The notes under the pieces were generated by a model that was not told the DNA's origin, ran no database searches, and worked only from the letters and a program-made list of their open reading frames with translations. A DNA stretch of 64,000 nucleotides, taken from the NCBI RefSeq assembly GCF_002270415.1, contig NZ_NNRI01000001.1:451465-515464 (forward strand), written 5' to 3'. Shown in pieces: positions 56,385 through 64,000 of this stretch. Numbering within the stretch: the first letter of the stretch is position 1; every line of letters begins with the position of its first letter. Made by a program: the position numbers and the translations under genes. This DNA is from Mesorhizobium sophorae. GTDB taxonomy: Bacteria; Pseudomonadota; Alphaproteobacteria; Rhizobiales; Rhizobiaceae.

Positions 56385-57637
56385 GCGCTCAGCCGCTCGA
56401 TGTCGGCGCCGCACAGCCGCAGCTTGCGGTCCAGTTGCTCATAGCCGCGGTCGAGGTGATAGACGCGGTTGATGGTCGTCTCGCCCTCGCACACCAGCGC
56501 CGCCAGTACCAGGGACACGGAAGCGCGCAGGTCGGTGGCCATCACCGGTGCGCCATGCAGCTTGGCGCCACCACGCACCAGCGCCGTGGTGCCCTGCAGC
56601 TTGATGTTGGCGCCGAGCCGCATCAGTTCGGGAACATGCATGAAGCGGTTCTCGAAGATGGTTTCACGCAGCAGCGATGCTCCCTCGGCGCAACACATCA
56701 GCGCCATGAACTGCGCCTGGAGATCGGTTGGAAACCCCGGATAAGGTTCCGTCGTGACGTCGACAGCCTTCAACGGCCGGTCGCGTGACACGATGAGCCC
56801 GCGGTCGCCCGGCCAGACGCTGACGCCGGTTGCTTCCAGCAATTGCACCACCGAGGCCATATGCTCAAGCCGGGCATGGGTCAGTTCCAGCTGGCCACCG
56901 GTGATGGCCGCGGCGATGGCATAGGTGCCGGCCTCGATCCGGTCCGGGATGATGTCGTGCCTCGCGGCATGCCAACTCGTGTCGCCCGCGATCAGGATGC
57001 GGTGCGTGCCGGCACCCTCGATGCGCGCGCCCATCGCGTTGAGGCACGCGGCGAGGTCCGCCACTTCGGGCTCGCGTGCCGCGTTGATGATCTCGGTTTC
57101 GCCCTTTGCCGTGGCCGCCGCCATCATCGCGGTTTCCGTTGCCCCGACCGACGGTGAACTCAAGACGATGCGCGTCCCGGTCAGCCCGTTCGGCGCCGAT
57201 GCGACGATGGAACCATTCTCGATGGCTATCCTGGCGCCGAGGGCCGCGAGTGCGGCAACATGCATGTCGACCGGCCGCGCGCCGATCGCGCAGCCGCCCG
57301 GCAGCGAAACCCGTGCATGGCCGAACCGGGCCAGCAGCGGCGCCAGGACAAGCACGGTCGCCCGCATCTTTCGCACCGTGTCGTAGGACGTCTCCTTGGA
57401 AACGGCGGCACTGGTGGCGATCGTCGCGGTATGCGCCGACCTCGTCACTTCGGCGCCGTGCAGCCGCACCACGCCGAGCATGTTTTCGACGTCAGTCACA
57501 TCAGGCAGGTTGGTCAGTTCGAGCGGGTAGGGGCTGAGCAGGGCTGCCGCGATCTGCGGCAGGGCGGCGTTCTTGGCGCCGGATATGGTGACCGCGCCTT
57601 CCAGTCTCTGTCCGCCGACGATCCGCAATCTGTCCAT
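56381..57637 (-). CDS. murA: UDP-N-acetylglucosamine 1-carboxyvinyltransferase, MurA paralogue
   Basis: 418-aa EPSP-synthase-fold enzyme catalysing the first committed step of peptidoglycan synthesis (EC 2.5.1.7). N-terminal DRLRIVGGQRLEGAVTISGAKNAALP with the essential Lys-Asn; the fosfomycin-target Cys is in SLPGGCAIGARPVDMH; PYPGFPTDLQAQ and ATDLRASVSLVLAAL hold the conserved Arg/Asp. All catalytic residues look intact. Its place in a recycling cluster, together with substitutions such as DRGYEQLDRKLRLCGADIERL, suggests a second copy and not the housekeeping gene; the rest of the genome is not visible. Coupled to the amino-sugar kinase gene. Confidence 0.9.
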   Translation of the reverse strand: MDRLRIVGGQRLEGAVTISGAKNAALPQIAAALLSPYPLELTNLPDVTDVENMLGVVRLHGAEVTRSAHTATIATSAAVSKETSYDTVRKMRATVLVLAPLLARFGHARVSLPGGCAIGARPVDMHVAALAALGARIAIENGSIVASAPNGLTGTRIVLSSPSVGATETAMMAAATAKGETEIINAAREPEVADLAACLNAMGARIEGAGTHRILIAGDTSWHAARHDIIPDRIEAGTYAIAAAITGGQLELTHARLEHMASVVQLLEATGVSVWPGDRGLIVSRDRPLKAVDVTTEPYPGFPTDLQAQFMALMCCAEGASLLRETIFENRFMHVPELMRLGANIKLQGTTALVRGGAKLHGAPVMATDLRASVSLVLAALVCEGETTINRVYHLDRGYEQLDRKLRLCGADIERLSA

Positions 57638-57702
57638 GCGCCGAAACCTTGTGTGATCACGTTCGAGAATTAATTGTGCGTTCTTGGCTGTCAATCAGAA
57701 TT

Positions 57703-57717
57703 GGAATATTTTATTCC
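57703..57717. promoter_or_regulatory. Palindromic operator GGAATA-N3-TATTCC between murA and the RpiR gene
   Basis: GGAATATTTTATTCC, perfect 6-bp arms, second copy of the motif upstream of murQ. It lies 66 bp from the murA start and 49 bp from the regulator start, so one site could control both divergent genes. Confidence 0.75.
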
Positions 57718-57765
57718 TATGGCACGCTGTGCGGCTTGCCAACCTGAAAAGCGTAAGGGAATCTC

Positions 57766-58626
57766 GTGTCCGTTCTGAATAGGATCAATGCGAAGCTCGA
57801 CGGCATGGCGCCTGGCGATCGTGAGATCGGCCGGTACATCGTCGACAATCCCGACCAGATGCTGCGTCTGTCGACGGCCGCACTTGCGGCCGAGATCGGT
57901 CGCAGCCAGTCGAGCGTCGTCAAGTTCAGCCAGAAACTCGGCTATGCCAGCTATCAGGAGCTCAAGCTCGCCGTCAGCGAGGCCAAGGCGCAGGAATGGC
58001 AGGTGCCGGCCGGCGTCATCCATGGCTCGATCGAGGTCGGCGACAGTTACCAGGTCATCCTGAAGAAGCTGGTCGGCAGCAAGCTTCTGTCGATACAGCG
58101 GACCGTCGCCGCCAACACCGAGCGGATCATCTCCAGGACGCTGGAATTGCTGGATGGCGCGCGCCGCATCCATCTGGTCGGGGTCGGCGCTTCTTCGCTG
58201 GTGGCGCGCGATTTCTCCTACAAGCTGATGAAGCTCGGCCGCAATGTCCTGCATGACAGCGACAGCCACGTCCAGATGGCCAATGCCTCGACGCTCGGGC
58301 CAGGCGATGTGCTGTTCGCGCTTTCCTATTCCGGCGCCAGCATCGAAACCTTGCGCATCGCCGAGCTGGCCCGCAAGCGCGGCACGATGGTAATCGCCGT
58401 CACCGGCGTCCACGACAATCCGCTGAGCCGGGTCTCCGACATCTGCCTTTACACCATCGCCGACGAGGAGCGTGCGCGCTCGTCCTCCATCACCGCGCGC
58501 GACGCACAGCTGGCGCTGACCGACCTTCTGTTCATCCTGCTGGTGCAGAGGCAGCCGGACGCCAACGAGTATGTCCACAACAGCGAAGCGGCGGTCTCGG
58601 TGCTGAAGGCCGAGCTGTCCTCGTAG
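57766..58626 (+). CDS. RpiR/MurR-family transcriptional regulator
   Basis: 286-aa regulator. Helix-turn-helix at about residues 1-77 (DREIGRYIVDNPDQMLRLSTAALAAEIGRSQSSVVKFSQKLGY), SIS sugar-phosphate domain about 115-255 (IHLVGVGASSLVARDFSYKLM, FALSYSGASIETLRIAELARKRG). GTG 57766 has AAGGGA 5 nt upstream. E. coli MurR represses murQP and responds to MurNAc-6-P; the same logic is likely here, with the two palindromes as sites. The effector remains unproved. Confidence 0.9.
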   Translation: MSVLNRINAKLDGMAPGDREIGRYIVDNPDQMLRLSTAALAAEIGRSQSSVVKFSQKLGYASYQELKLAVSEAKAQEWQVPAGVIHGSIEVGDSYQVILKKLVGSKLLSIQRTVAANTERIISRTLELLDGARRIHLVGVGASSLVARDFSYKLMKLGRNVLHDSDSHVQMANASTLGPGDVLFALSYSGASIETLRIAELARKRGTMVIAVTGVHDNPLSRVSDICLYTIADEERARSSSITARDAQLALTDLLFILLVQRQPDANEYVHNSEAAVSVLKAELSS

Positions 58627-58851
58627 CTAGTTTGGCCACCTCGCAAACGCGATAGCTGTCGCCACGGCAGCGACGGCAAGAACAGCGACGATTGTGAGGA
58701 GACGGAGGCGTTGCGCTGACCTCTCGCGACGACGTGGGGATGCTGGTGCATAGGCACTGTAAATGCGCCGGCCATCTTCCTCGAAGCGGTCGCTATTTGG
58801 ATAGACCTTCCTGGGTTTCGGTCGCGGTCGAAGTATCCCCATCGGCTGCAT
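58627..58851 (-). CDS. Small predicted membrane protein, unknown function
   Basis: 74 codons. A basic, proline-rich N-terminal half (RPRPKPRKVYPNSDRFEEDGRR) is followed by RRRERSAQRLR and a C-terminal hydrophobic segment of about 20 residues (LTIVAVLAVAAVATAIAFA), so a tail-anchored topology is possible. It ends one base after the convergent rpiR stop. A second in-frame ATG is at codon 4. No homologue is recognised. It could be spurious, but the charge/hydrophobic pattern favours a real protein. Confidence 0.5.
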   Translation of the reverse strand: MQPMGILRPRPKPRKVYPNSDRFEEDGRRIYSAYAPASPRRRERSAQRLRLLTIVAVLAVAAVATAIAFARWPN

Positions 58852-58930
58852 AATAGGGACTTGTTTGGCCGGGTCTAGCCTTTAGCGGCTTGGCCGCCCA
58901 TCATGCAGGATCACGTCCCGGTTGCCGAAC

Positions 58931-60286
58931 CTAGACGCTTTCCAGATAGGTCTCGATCTCGAAGTCGCTGACATTGAGTGCGAACGTATTCAACTCCTGG
59001 CGTTTGCAGGCGACAAAGGAGTCGCGCAGGATCGCCGGAAATATCTCGGCCACATGTGTTCCGCTCTCAAAACTGGCGATCGCCGATGCCCAGTCCGGCG
59101 GCAGCTTGGCCGGCACAAGCCCTTGCCCGTCGCTCCCGGTCGGATCGCCAGGCGACATCTGTCTTTCAATGCCGATCAGTGCGGCGCCCAATATGGCGGC
59201 AAGCACGAGATAGGGATTGGCATCCGCTCCCGAAACGCGATGCTCGATGCGACGCGCGCCGGTCGGGCCGCCGGGAATGCGGATCGCGACCATGCGGTTC
59301 TCGTAGCCCCAGGCCACGGCGGTCGGCGCATAGGATCTCGGACGCAGCCGGCGGTATGAATTGAAGTGCGGGGCGAACACAAGCGTGCTCTCGGCCATCG
59401 CGGCGAGCAGGCCGCCCACCGCATGGCGCATGATCTCCGAACCCTGATCCGTGCCGTCGTCGAAAACGTTGCGCCCTTCGGCGTCGGTCAGGCTGAAGTG
59501 GACGTGAAAGCCGTTGCCAGCTCGGTCGCCATAGGGCTTGGCCATGAAACAGGCGGCAAAGCCGTGCTTGCGGGCGATGCCCTTCACCGTGCGCTTGAAC
59601 AATACCGCATCGTCAGCCGCCCGCAGGGCGTCGGCGACGTGGTTCAGATTGATCTCGAACTGGCCGACGCCATTTTCGGCAATGGCCGTGTCGACGGGAA
59701 TGCCTTGCGTTCGGCAGGCTTCGTAGACGTCGTGGATGAAGGATTCGAAGTCATCGATCTCGTCGATCGACAGCGCCGCATCGGAATCGAGCCGGCGCCC
59801 GGTGACCGGCGAGACGGGCCCGACCGGCCGCTGCGACTGCGGATCGACCAGGTAGAATTCGAGTTCCGTCGCCGCGACCGGGGTCAATCCCAATTCCTTG
59901 TAGCGATCAAGAATGCGGGCCAGCGCCCGCCGTGGATCACCAAGATACGGCGCGCCGGTTTCGTCGGCGAGCCAGAGCGGGACAAGCGCCGTCGGATGCG
60001 CCGTCCAGGCCACGGGGAGAATGCCGCGTCCTGTCCATTGGCAAAGCCCGTCGGCGTCGCCTGTCGAGAAAACCAGCGTGTTGCCTTCGATGTCTTCGCC
60101 CCAGATGTCGAGGCCGATCAGGGAGTAAGGCATGCGCAGCTTGCCTTCGAGCGCCTTGCGCGCCTGCTCGACCGGGATGCGCTTGCCGCGCATGACGCCG
60201 TTGAGGTCGCACACAGCCGCCCTCAGGCTCTGGATGTCGTTCCTGCTTTCAAGCCAGTTCAAAACGTCCGCAATTGCATCGCTCAA
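58931..60286 (-). CDS. Glutamine synthetase family protein, PuuA-like
   Basis: 451-aa GS-fold ligase of the gamma-glutamylpolyamine-synthetase branch. N-terminal beta-grasp (RAAVCDLNGVMRGKRIPVEQARKAL), then the metal/ATP half with AATELEFYLVD, GVGQFEINLNH, GNGFHVHFSL and RIEHRVSGADANPYLVLAAILG. The adenylation-site loop of GlnA is absent. TTG 60286 is the start, supported by AGAGG 7 nt upstream. It probably ligates glutamate to an amine or polyamine. No other puu gene is adjacent. Confidence 0.85.
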   Translation of the reverse strand: MSDAIADVLNWLESRNDIQSLRAAVCDLNGVMRGKRIPVEQARKALEGKLRMPYSLIGLDIWGEDIEGNTLVFSTGDADGLCQWTGRGILPVAWTAHPTALVPLWLADETGAPYLGDPRRALARILDRYKELGLTPVAATELEFYLVDPQSQRPVGPVSPVTGRRLDSDAALSIDEIDDFESFIHDVYEACRTQGIPVDTAIAENGVGQFEINLNHVADALRAADDAVLFKRTVKGIARKHGFAACFMAKPYGDRAGNGFHVHFSLTDAEGRNVFDDGTDQGSEIMRHAVGGLLAAMAESTLVFAPHFNSYRRLRPRSYAPTAVAWGYENRMVAIRIPGGPTGARRIEHRVSGADANPYLVLAAILGAALIGIERQMSPGDPTGSDGQGLVPAKLPPDWASAIASFESGTHVAEIFPAILRDSFVACKRQELNTFALNVSDFEIETYLESV

Positions 60287-60628
60287 TTTGTAACCTCTGG
60301 TTTTTGAAGGTGCCGCAGCCTGATCGGCTACACTGTCCCTGGTAAAAATAGCTCGTGAGTTTTCGAAAACGAAACCTGACCATTGCCAGGCGTTTTTCTT
60401 ATTTTTTCAAGTCACTAGCCGGGATGTCGGGAGGCATTTCAAAACCAATTGCGCGATCTGCGATCGCAACATAGAGGCAAGAAGACGGAAAGCCAAGGGG
60501 GCATTTGAACTGCCGCGGTTCACCGCCGACATAGCCGAATATGCTGCTGGAGCCTCTCGGTCAAAAGCGACCAGGCCGACAATTATGTGCTAGTCTCGAG
60601 CGCTTTTGAATGATGGCGGGTGGCGGTG
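60287..60628. promoter_or_regulatory. Divergent promoter region of the PuuA-like and methyltransferase genes
   Basis: 342 nt. The only marked element is a perfect 12-bp palindrome GTTTTCGAAAAC at 60359-60370, 73 nt upstream of the PuuA-like start, in an AT-rich stretch (60345-60412). It is a plausible operator. No gene is visible here. Confidence 0.45.
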
Positions 60629-61441
60629 ATGTCAGAAACGGACAAGGTGTTCGCGGGCTCGATTCCGGAAAACTACGACCGCTATATGGTGCCGTTGATT
60701 TTCGAGCCGTTCGCCGCGGATCTTGCACGACGAGCCGCGTCCCTGTCGCCAAGTGCCGTCTTGGAGATCGCCGCGGGCACCGGGGTCGTCACCCGCGCAT
60801 TGGCGCCAAAACTGTCCACGAGCGCAAGCTATGTCGTCACCGACCTCAACCAGCCGATGCTCGACTACGCCGCTTCGCAACAGGGTCCCGACAGTCGCAT
60901 CGAATGGCGCCAGGCGGACGCTTTGGCGCTACCGTTCGAAGATGCGGCCTTCGACCTCGTTTGTTGTCAGTTCGGCGCGATGTTCTTTCCCGATCGCACG
61001 TCTGGCTACCGCGAAGCAAAGCGGGTCCTGAAGCCCGGAGGTCATTTTCTATTCAACGTATGGGATCGCCTCGAGGAGAATGTATTTGCCAATGATGTGA
61101 CGAATGCTCTCGCAAGGATGTTTCCGAACGATCCGCCGCGCTTTATGGCACGCACGCCACACGGCTACCACGATACGGCCCTGATCCGTAGCGAACTGGA
61201 GGACGCGGGTTTCTCCCGTGTGGTGATCGAGACGAGAGCCGAACAAAGTCGTGCATCCTCGCCGCGCCTTGCGGCCGTCGCTTATTGCCAGGGAACTCCT
61301 CTTCGCAACGAAATCGAGGCCAGGGGCGCGGGAGAACTGGAAGCTGCAACCGACAGCGCCGCCTCCGCGATTGCGGACAGACATGGCCGCGGCGAGATTG
61401 CCGCCAAAATTCAGGCCCATGTGATCATGGCCGTGGTCTAG
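60629..61441 (+). CDS. Class I SAM-dependent methyltransferase
   Basis: 270-aa Rossmann-fold methyltransferase. SAM motif I is VLEIAAGTGVVTRAL near residues 44-58, then YVVTDLNQPMLDYA, RQADALALPFEDAAFDLVCCQFG (motif II/III) and RVLKPGGHFLFNVWD. The pattern resembles the UbiE/COQ5-like group. ATG 60629 is preferred over the GTG at 60620; ribosome site weak. No linkage indicates the acceptor. Confidence 0.85.
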   Translation: MSETDKVFAGSIPENYDRYMVPLIFEPFAADLARRAASLSPSAVLEIAAGTGVVTRALAPKLSTSASYVVTDLNQPMLDYAASQQGPDSRIEWRQADALALPFEDAAFDLVCCQFGAMFFPDRTSGYREAKRVLKPGGHFLFNVWDRLEENVFANDVTNALARMFPNDPPRFMARTPHGYHDTALIRSELEDAGFSRVVIETRAEQSRASSPRLAAVAYCQGTPLRNEIEARGAGELEAATDSAASAIADRHGRGEIAAKIQAHVIMAVV

Positions 61442-61445
61442 CGCC

Positions 61446-61576
61446 CTAGAGCAATTCCAGGAAGAGTGTGAAACGGTTTTCCCGGGAAAAGCGCGTAGCG
61501 CTTTCCCTAAGGGAATTGCGTCAAAATAAAGGGATAGAGCGGTTCGGCGTTTCCGTGAAACGGTGAACCGCTCTAG
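61446..61576. repeat. Composite palindromic intergenic element, rhizobial type C
   Basis: Ends are CTAGAGC (61446-61452) and GCTCTAG (61570-61576). It holds at least two nested hairpins: GCAATTCC/GGAATTGC at 61451 and 61512, and GAGCGGTTC/GAACCGCTC near the right end. I recognise its parts from Mesorhizobium genomes. It fills the gap between two convergent genes and includes the stop codon of the GntR-family gene. It may serve as a bidirectional terminator. Confidence 0.8.
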
Positions 61577-62292
61577 GCTCTCGGCTCCGGAAACCGTGCC
61601 TGCTGGAGAATATGCGTGGCGCCCTCGTCGATGTCGCGAACGATGGCCGTGCGCGCGCGCTCCCCGTCCTGGGCCTCGATCGCCGCGACGACCTCCTCGT
61701 GATAGTCGATGTCGAGAATGGAGGCGAGATCGTCCTCGAACCCCATGGCCAGGTTCCTCAGAAAAGGGCCGACCTGCATCCAGACGGTTTCGATCAGGAA
61801 GATCATCTGCTCGTTGCCGCAATGGCGATAGATCGAGAATTTGAAGTCGTAGTTCTTCCGCAGATAGTCATCGATATCGCCCTTGCGGGCCGCCAAGGTC
61901 AGGTCGGTGGAGTGGCGTCGGATCGTCCGCAGGTTGTTGCCGTTGATGAGCTTTGTCGCAAATTCGGTCGCAGAGCCTTCGAGGATCGTCCGCACGGCGG
62001 TCAACTGCGAAAATCGCTCTGCCGAAATGACTGGCACTTCCACGCTGCCGTTCGGCATCGGGCTCAGCGCCCGCAGCGCCTGCAGCCGCATGAAGGCACT
62101 GCGCACCGGCATGTCGCTGGTGCCGAGTTCCTTGGCGAGCTTGCGCGAGGTCAGCTTCTGGCCGGGCAAGAACTGGCCGGACATCAAGGCTCTGACCAGC
62201 TCCAGATAGACCTTCTCATGCAAGGGGACGGTGTCGACGGCGGTCAACCCGAATTGTGTTTTGTCGGCCATTGGCGGGGGGCGGTACTTCAT
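61573..62292 (-). CDS. GntR-family transcriptional regulator (FCD domain)
   Basis: About 239 aa. Winged helix at about residues 20-85 (LHEKVYLELVRALMSGQFLPGQKLTSRKLAKELGTSDMPVRSAFMRLQAL), then an FCD effector domain (LTAVRTILEGSATEFATKLI, FKFSIYRHCGNEQMIFLIETVWMQVGPF, DYHEEVVAAIEAQDGERA). Start uncertain: MKYRPPP at 62292, MADKTQ at 62271 or the ORF limit at 62388. No adjacent catabolic operon points to a target. Confidence 0.85.
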   Translation of the reverse strand: MKYRPPPMADKTQFGLTAVDTVPLHEKVYLELVRALMSGQFLPGQKLTSRKLAKELGTSDMPVRSAFMRLQALRALSPMPNGSVEVPVISAERFSQLTAVRTILEGSATEFATKLINGNNLRTIRRHSTDLTLAARKGDIDDYLRKNYDFKFSIYRHCGNEQMIFLIETVWMQVGPFLRNLAMGFEDDLASILDIDYHEEVVAAIEAQDGERARTAIVRDIDEGATHILQQARFPEPRA

Positions 62293-62701
62293 TCGTTCTG
62301 AAATTGACCCTGACGACATCAGCCGCAGATAGTCTTGGTTGGCCGAACGCGGCGAGAACGCCGAAGTCAGCGACTTCTCGGCCGGCATGATAGACGCACC
62401 GATCGCAGCGCCGCAAGCCGTGTCGGCACCGGGTAGTGGGTCAGTCGTCTAATCGCAGACCAAAATGCAAGCCCAAATTTGTATTCAGGTGTCGTTTGCC
62501 GGGAGCACGGTCGTCTTCGCGGTCGACATGAAGCCGCCGCATGATGGGCTTCGCGAGGGATGGAGCCTTCCAAGGTTTGAAACGCAATCGCGAGCGTTGT
62601 GACGCCAACGATGCAACTGACACAGCGGAATGGCTCGGCCCACGTCCTGGCAGGGACGTCTCGTTACGCCTCGGGTAGGCGCATTCGAACTTCCTTATGG
62701 A
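62293..62701. other. Interval between the GntR-family gene and the IS110-type element
   Basis: 409 nt without a convincing gene. Positions 62402-62460 are part of the possible 5' extension of the GntR gene. The segment 62600-62701 may include the left terminal part of the IS element. I see no clear boundary, promoter or terminator. Confidence 0.4.
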
Positions 62702-63727
62702 TCAGGCCATGGCGGCTTCTTCCCGATTGAACAACTCACCGGATTTCAGCATCGCATGCATGATGACAGCGAGCTTGCGGGCGACAGCGACAGCTGCCCG
62801 CTTGAAGCCGATCTTGTCACGCAGCTTCAGCCCCCATGTGCGCAGACTGCTGTCAGCCCGGCTGCGCGTCAGGATCACGACTGCGGCCTCATAGAGAAGC
62901 CCTCTCAGATGAGGATCCCCACGCCGCGAGATATGACCATCATAATCGACTTCGCCGGATTGATAGCGTCGGGTTGTCAAGCCCAGCCACGCGCCGACAG
63001 CGCGCGATGTCTTGAAATTCGATGGATCCTCGATGGCACCGATGAATGAAGTCGCAGTGATGGTGCCGACGCCGGGGATCGACATCAATAGCTGGCATGC
63101 GTCATTGTGCCGGGCGTTGGCGACGAGCTGCTGTCCGAGTTCAGCAGCGCGGGCGCGCATGCTGAGCCAAGCTTCGAGAAGTGGCAGGACAATCCGGCCA
63201 AGCTCTTCCTGATCGGCCAGCAGGCGCCGGACGTCGGCTTCGAACTTGCCGCCCTTGCTTCGCGGAATGATCAGCCCGAACGTCTTCATGAGCCCGCGGA
63301 TCTGGTTGGAGAGCTCGGTCGTGATCTTAACCAGCCGGCTCCGCGCGGCCACCAGCGTGCGGCTCAGCATGCTGTCATAGCCCTTCACCCGCACCTCGCG
63401 GTAGAAGCCGACCTCGGCCAGATGCGCCAAGCCGTCGGCATCGTTGGCGTCCGTTTTGTTCGGTGCCATGTCCAGCGCGGCCTTAGCATGCCGGGCGTCG
63501 ATGCAGATCGCCGGAAGTCCTTCGGCGCTCAAGGCATGATAGAACCACACCGACAAGGGTCCGGTCTCGAACACCACCCGCTTGGCCGCTGGCGCCCGCT
63601 TGCGGAGAACGTCCGCGACCAAGCTCGGATCAGAGGGACATTTGCCGCGCCAGATCCTTTTGCCGCCACGCCGCACAGAAATCGCCGTCTCTTTCAACGA
63701 CACGTCGAGACCGATATATTCGCTCAT
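62702..63727 (-). CDS. IS110-family transposase
   Basis: 341-aa recombinase. N-terminal DEDD/RuvC-like domain: YIGLDVSLKET (Asp), VVFETGPLSVWF (Glu), APNKTDANDADGLAHL (two Asp). C-terminal Transposase_20 domain: MSIPGVGTITATSFIGAI and SRAVGAWLGLTTRRYQSG, whose Ser is the likely nucleophile. Start MSEYIGLD at 63727 has CGGAGA 8 nt upstream. The frame is complete with no internal stop, so the element may be active. Confidence 0.93.
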   Translation of the reverse strand: MSEYIGLDVSLKETAISVRRGGKRIWRGKCPSDPSLVADVLRKRAPAAKRVVFETGPLSVWFYHALSAEGLPAICIDARHAKAALDMAPNKTDANDADGLAHLAEVGFYREVRVKGYDSMLSRTLVAARSRLVKITTELSNQIRGLMKTFGLIIPRSKGGKFEADVRRLLADQEELGRIVLPLLEAWLSMRARAAELGQQLVANARHNDACQLLMSIPGVGTITATSFIGAIEDPSNFKTSRAVGAWLGLTTRRYQSGEVDYDGHISRRGDPHLRGLLYEAAVVILTRSRADSSLRTWGLKLRDKIGFKRAAVAVARKLAVIMHAMLKSGELFNREEAAMA

Positions 63728-63860
63728 GGTTGTTCTCCGTTCGATGCTTGGGCCCGGCGTCCAGTCGTGAGCCCGCACTTCCATCCTATCGGGGAACAAC
63801 CACCCGCTCTGCAATCATGTGACCGCTTCCGGCCTTAGGGCGACTCGCTCCCGCGATTAC
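63728..63860 (-). ncRNA. Candidate bridge RNA region of the IS110-type element
   Basis: Some IS110 elements encode a structured bridge RNA in the non-coding end before the transposase. Here the leader shows an inverted repeat, GGTTGTTC (63728-63735) and GAACAACC (63794-63801), plus further short pairings. Loops that match donor and target could not be assigned without element ends. Candidate only. Confidence 0.3.
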
Positions 63861-63923
63861 CCCATGTTTGAAATTTGAAAGACCCGACTGGACCATCACA
63901 CACGCAGGAACTATACCGTCGCA

Positions 63924-64000
63924 ATGGCATATTGGGTGAAGCGTATTGCGCTAAAGGATGGCGAAGTAGTCACGGAGCGTGAACTTCGCGAAGACGAAAA
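63924..64000 (+). CDS. Possible 5' end of a gene truncated by the window
   Basis: An ATG at 63924 opens a frame that runs to the window end (MAYWVKRIALKDGEVVTERELREDE). The composition is protein-like and differs from shadow frames, but the ribosome site is weak (CAGGAA 13 nt upstream) and only 25 codons are visible. No function can be given. Confidence 0.35.
   Translation, partial: MAYWVKRIALKDGEVVTERELREDE

Larger units (their letters stand above)
62702..63860 (-). mobile_element. IS110-family insertion sequence (ends approximate)
   Basis: Defined by an intact IS110-type transposase plus its upstream non-coding region. IS110 elements lack terminal inverted repeats and make no or very short target duplications, so the edges cannot be fixed from one copy. 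The left edge is somewhere before 62702, the right edge probably between 63815 and 63910. Confidence 0.65.

Noticed and set aside
62630..63049. 139-codon plus-strand open frame across the left side of the IS element
   Set aside because: Mostly antisense to the transposase C-terminus with no recognisable domain.

Overview
The window is high-GC DNA from a Rhizobiales bacterium, most likely Mesorhizobium or a close relative. Four signs support this. There is a divergent dctA/dctBD unit with a sigma-54 promoter and a paired DctD upstream site. The pca genes are in the rhizobial order pcaQ/pcaDCHGB and sit beside a protocatechuate-type ABC transporter. Dispersed palindromic elements resemble those I know from Mesorhizobium intergenic DNA. 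Many genes have ABC uptake and sugar-acid catabolic products. I saw no rRNA, tRNA or CRISPR array. Apart from one IS110-type element at the right end, the window reads as chromosomal or chromid catabolic DNA. Species and replicon are inferences.

Layout. (1) 35-2866: an orphan Liv-type binding protein and a GlcD/D-2-hydroxyacid dehydrogenase. (2) 2911-12159: a leftward operon for a FadR-type regulator, an IlvD/Edd sugar-acid dehydratase, an SDR, a GguC/AraD1-type FAH-fold protein and a Pot-type ABC transporter whose binding-protein gene has a one-base frameshift; a mutarotase gene diverges from it. (3) 12189-25204: an aromatic (protocatechuate) island. Five pcaMNVWX-like transporter genes are followed by a coniferyl-alcohol-dehydrogenase-like SDR and an aromatic aldehyde dehydrogenase. 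Then come pcaQ and the operon pcaD-C-H-G-B-pobA. Two near-identical 77-bp promoters with PcaQ boxes flank pcaQ. (4) 25201-28135: unlinked housekeeping-type genes (GFA protein, NUDIX hydrolase, fatty-acid hydroxylase, RsgA).

(5) 28596-41425: a LacI-type regulator, an esterase, an oxidoreductase and a ten-gene, largely translationally coupled sugar operon. It has an ABC transporter, two xylose-isomerase-like TIM barrels, a second Gfo/Idh/MocA enzyme, an alpha/beta hydrolase, a pentulose/hexulose-phosphate epimerase-like protein and a ROK kinase. (6) 41500-46358: dctA and the divergent dctBD two-component system. (7) 46398-58626: a peptidoglycan-recycling region. It has anmK, a cytosolic serine hydrolase, an oligopeptide ABC transporter, murQ, an N-acetylhexosamine kinase, a murA paralogue and an RpiR/MurR regulator. 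Two copies of a 15-bp palindrome sit at the two upstream regions. (8) 58627-64000: a small membrane protein, a PuuA-like glutamine synthetase, a methyltransferase, a GntR regulator, the IS110-type element and the start of a possible truncated gene.

The parts of most interest are the paired PcaQ promoters that join import, phenylpropanoid side-chain oxidation, pobA and the pca ring-cleavage genes in one locus; the self-contained muropeptide recycling regulon with its own murA; and the two-Gfo/two-TIM-barrel sugar operon, which resembles 3-keto-glycoside pathways but has no substrate I can name.
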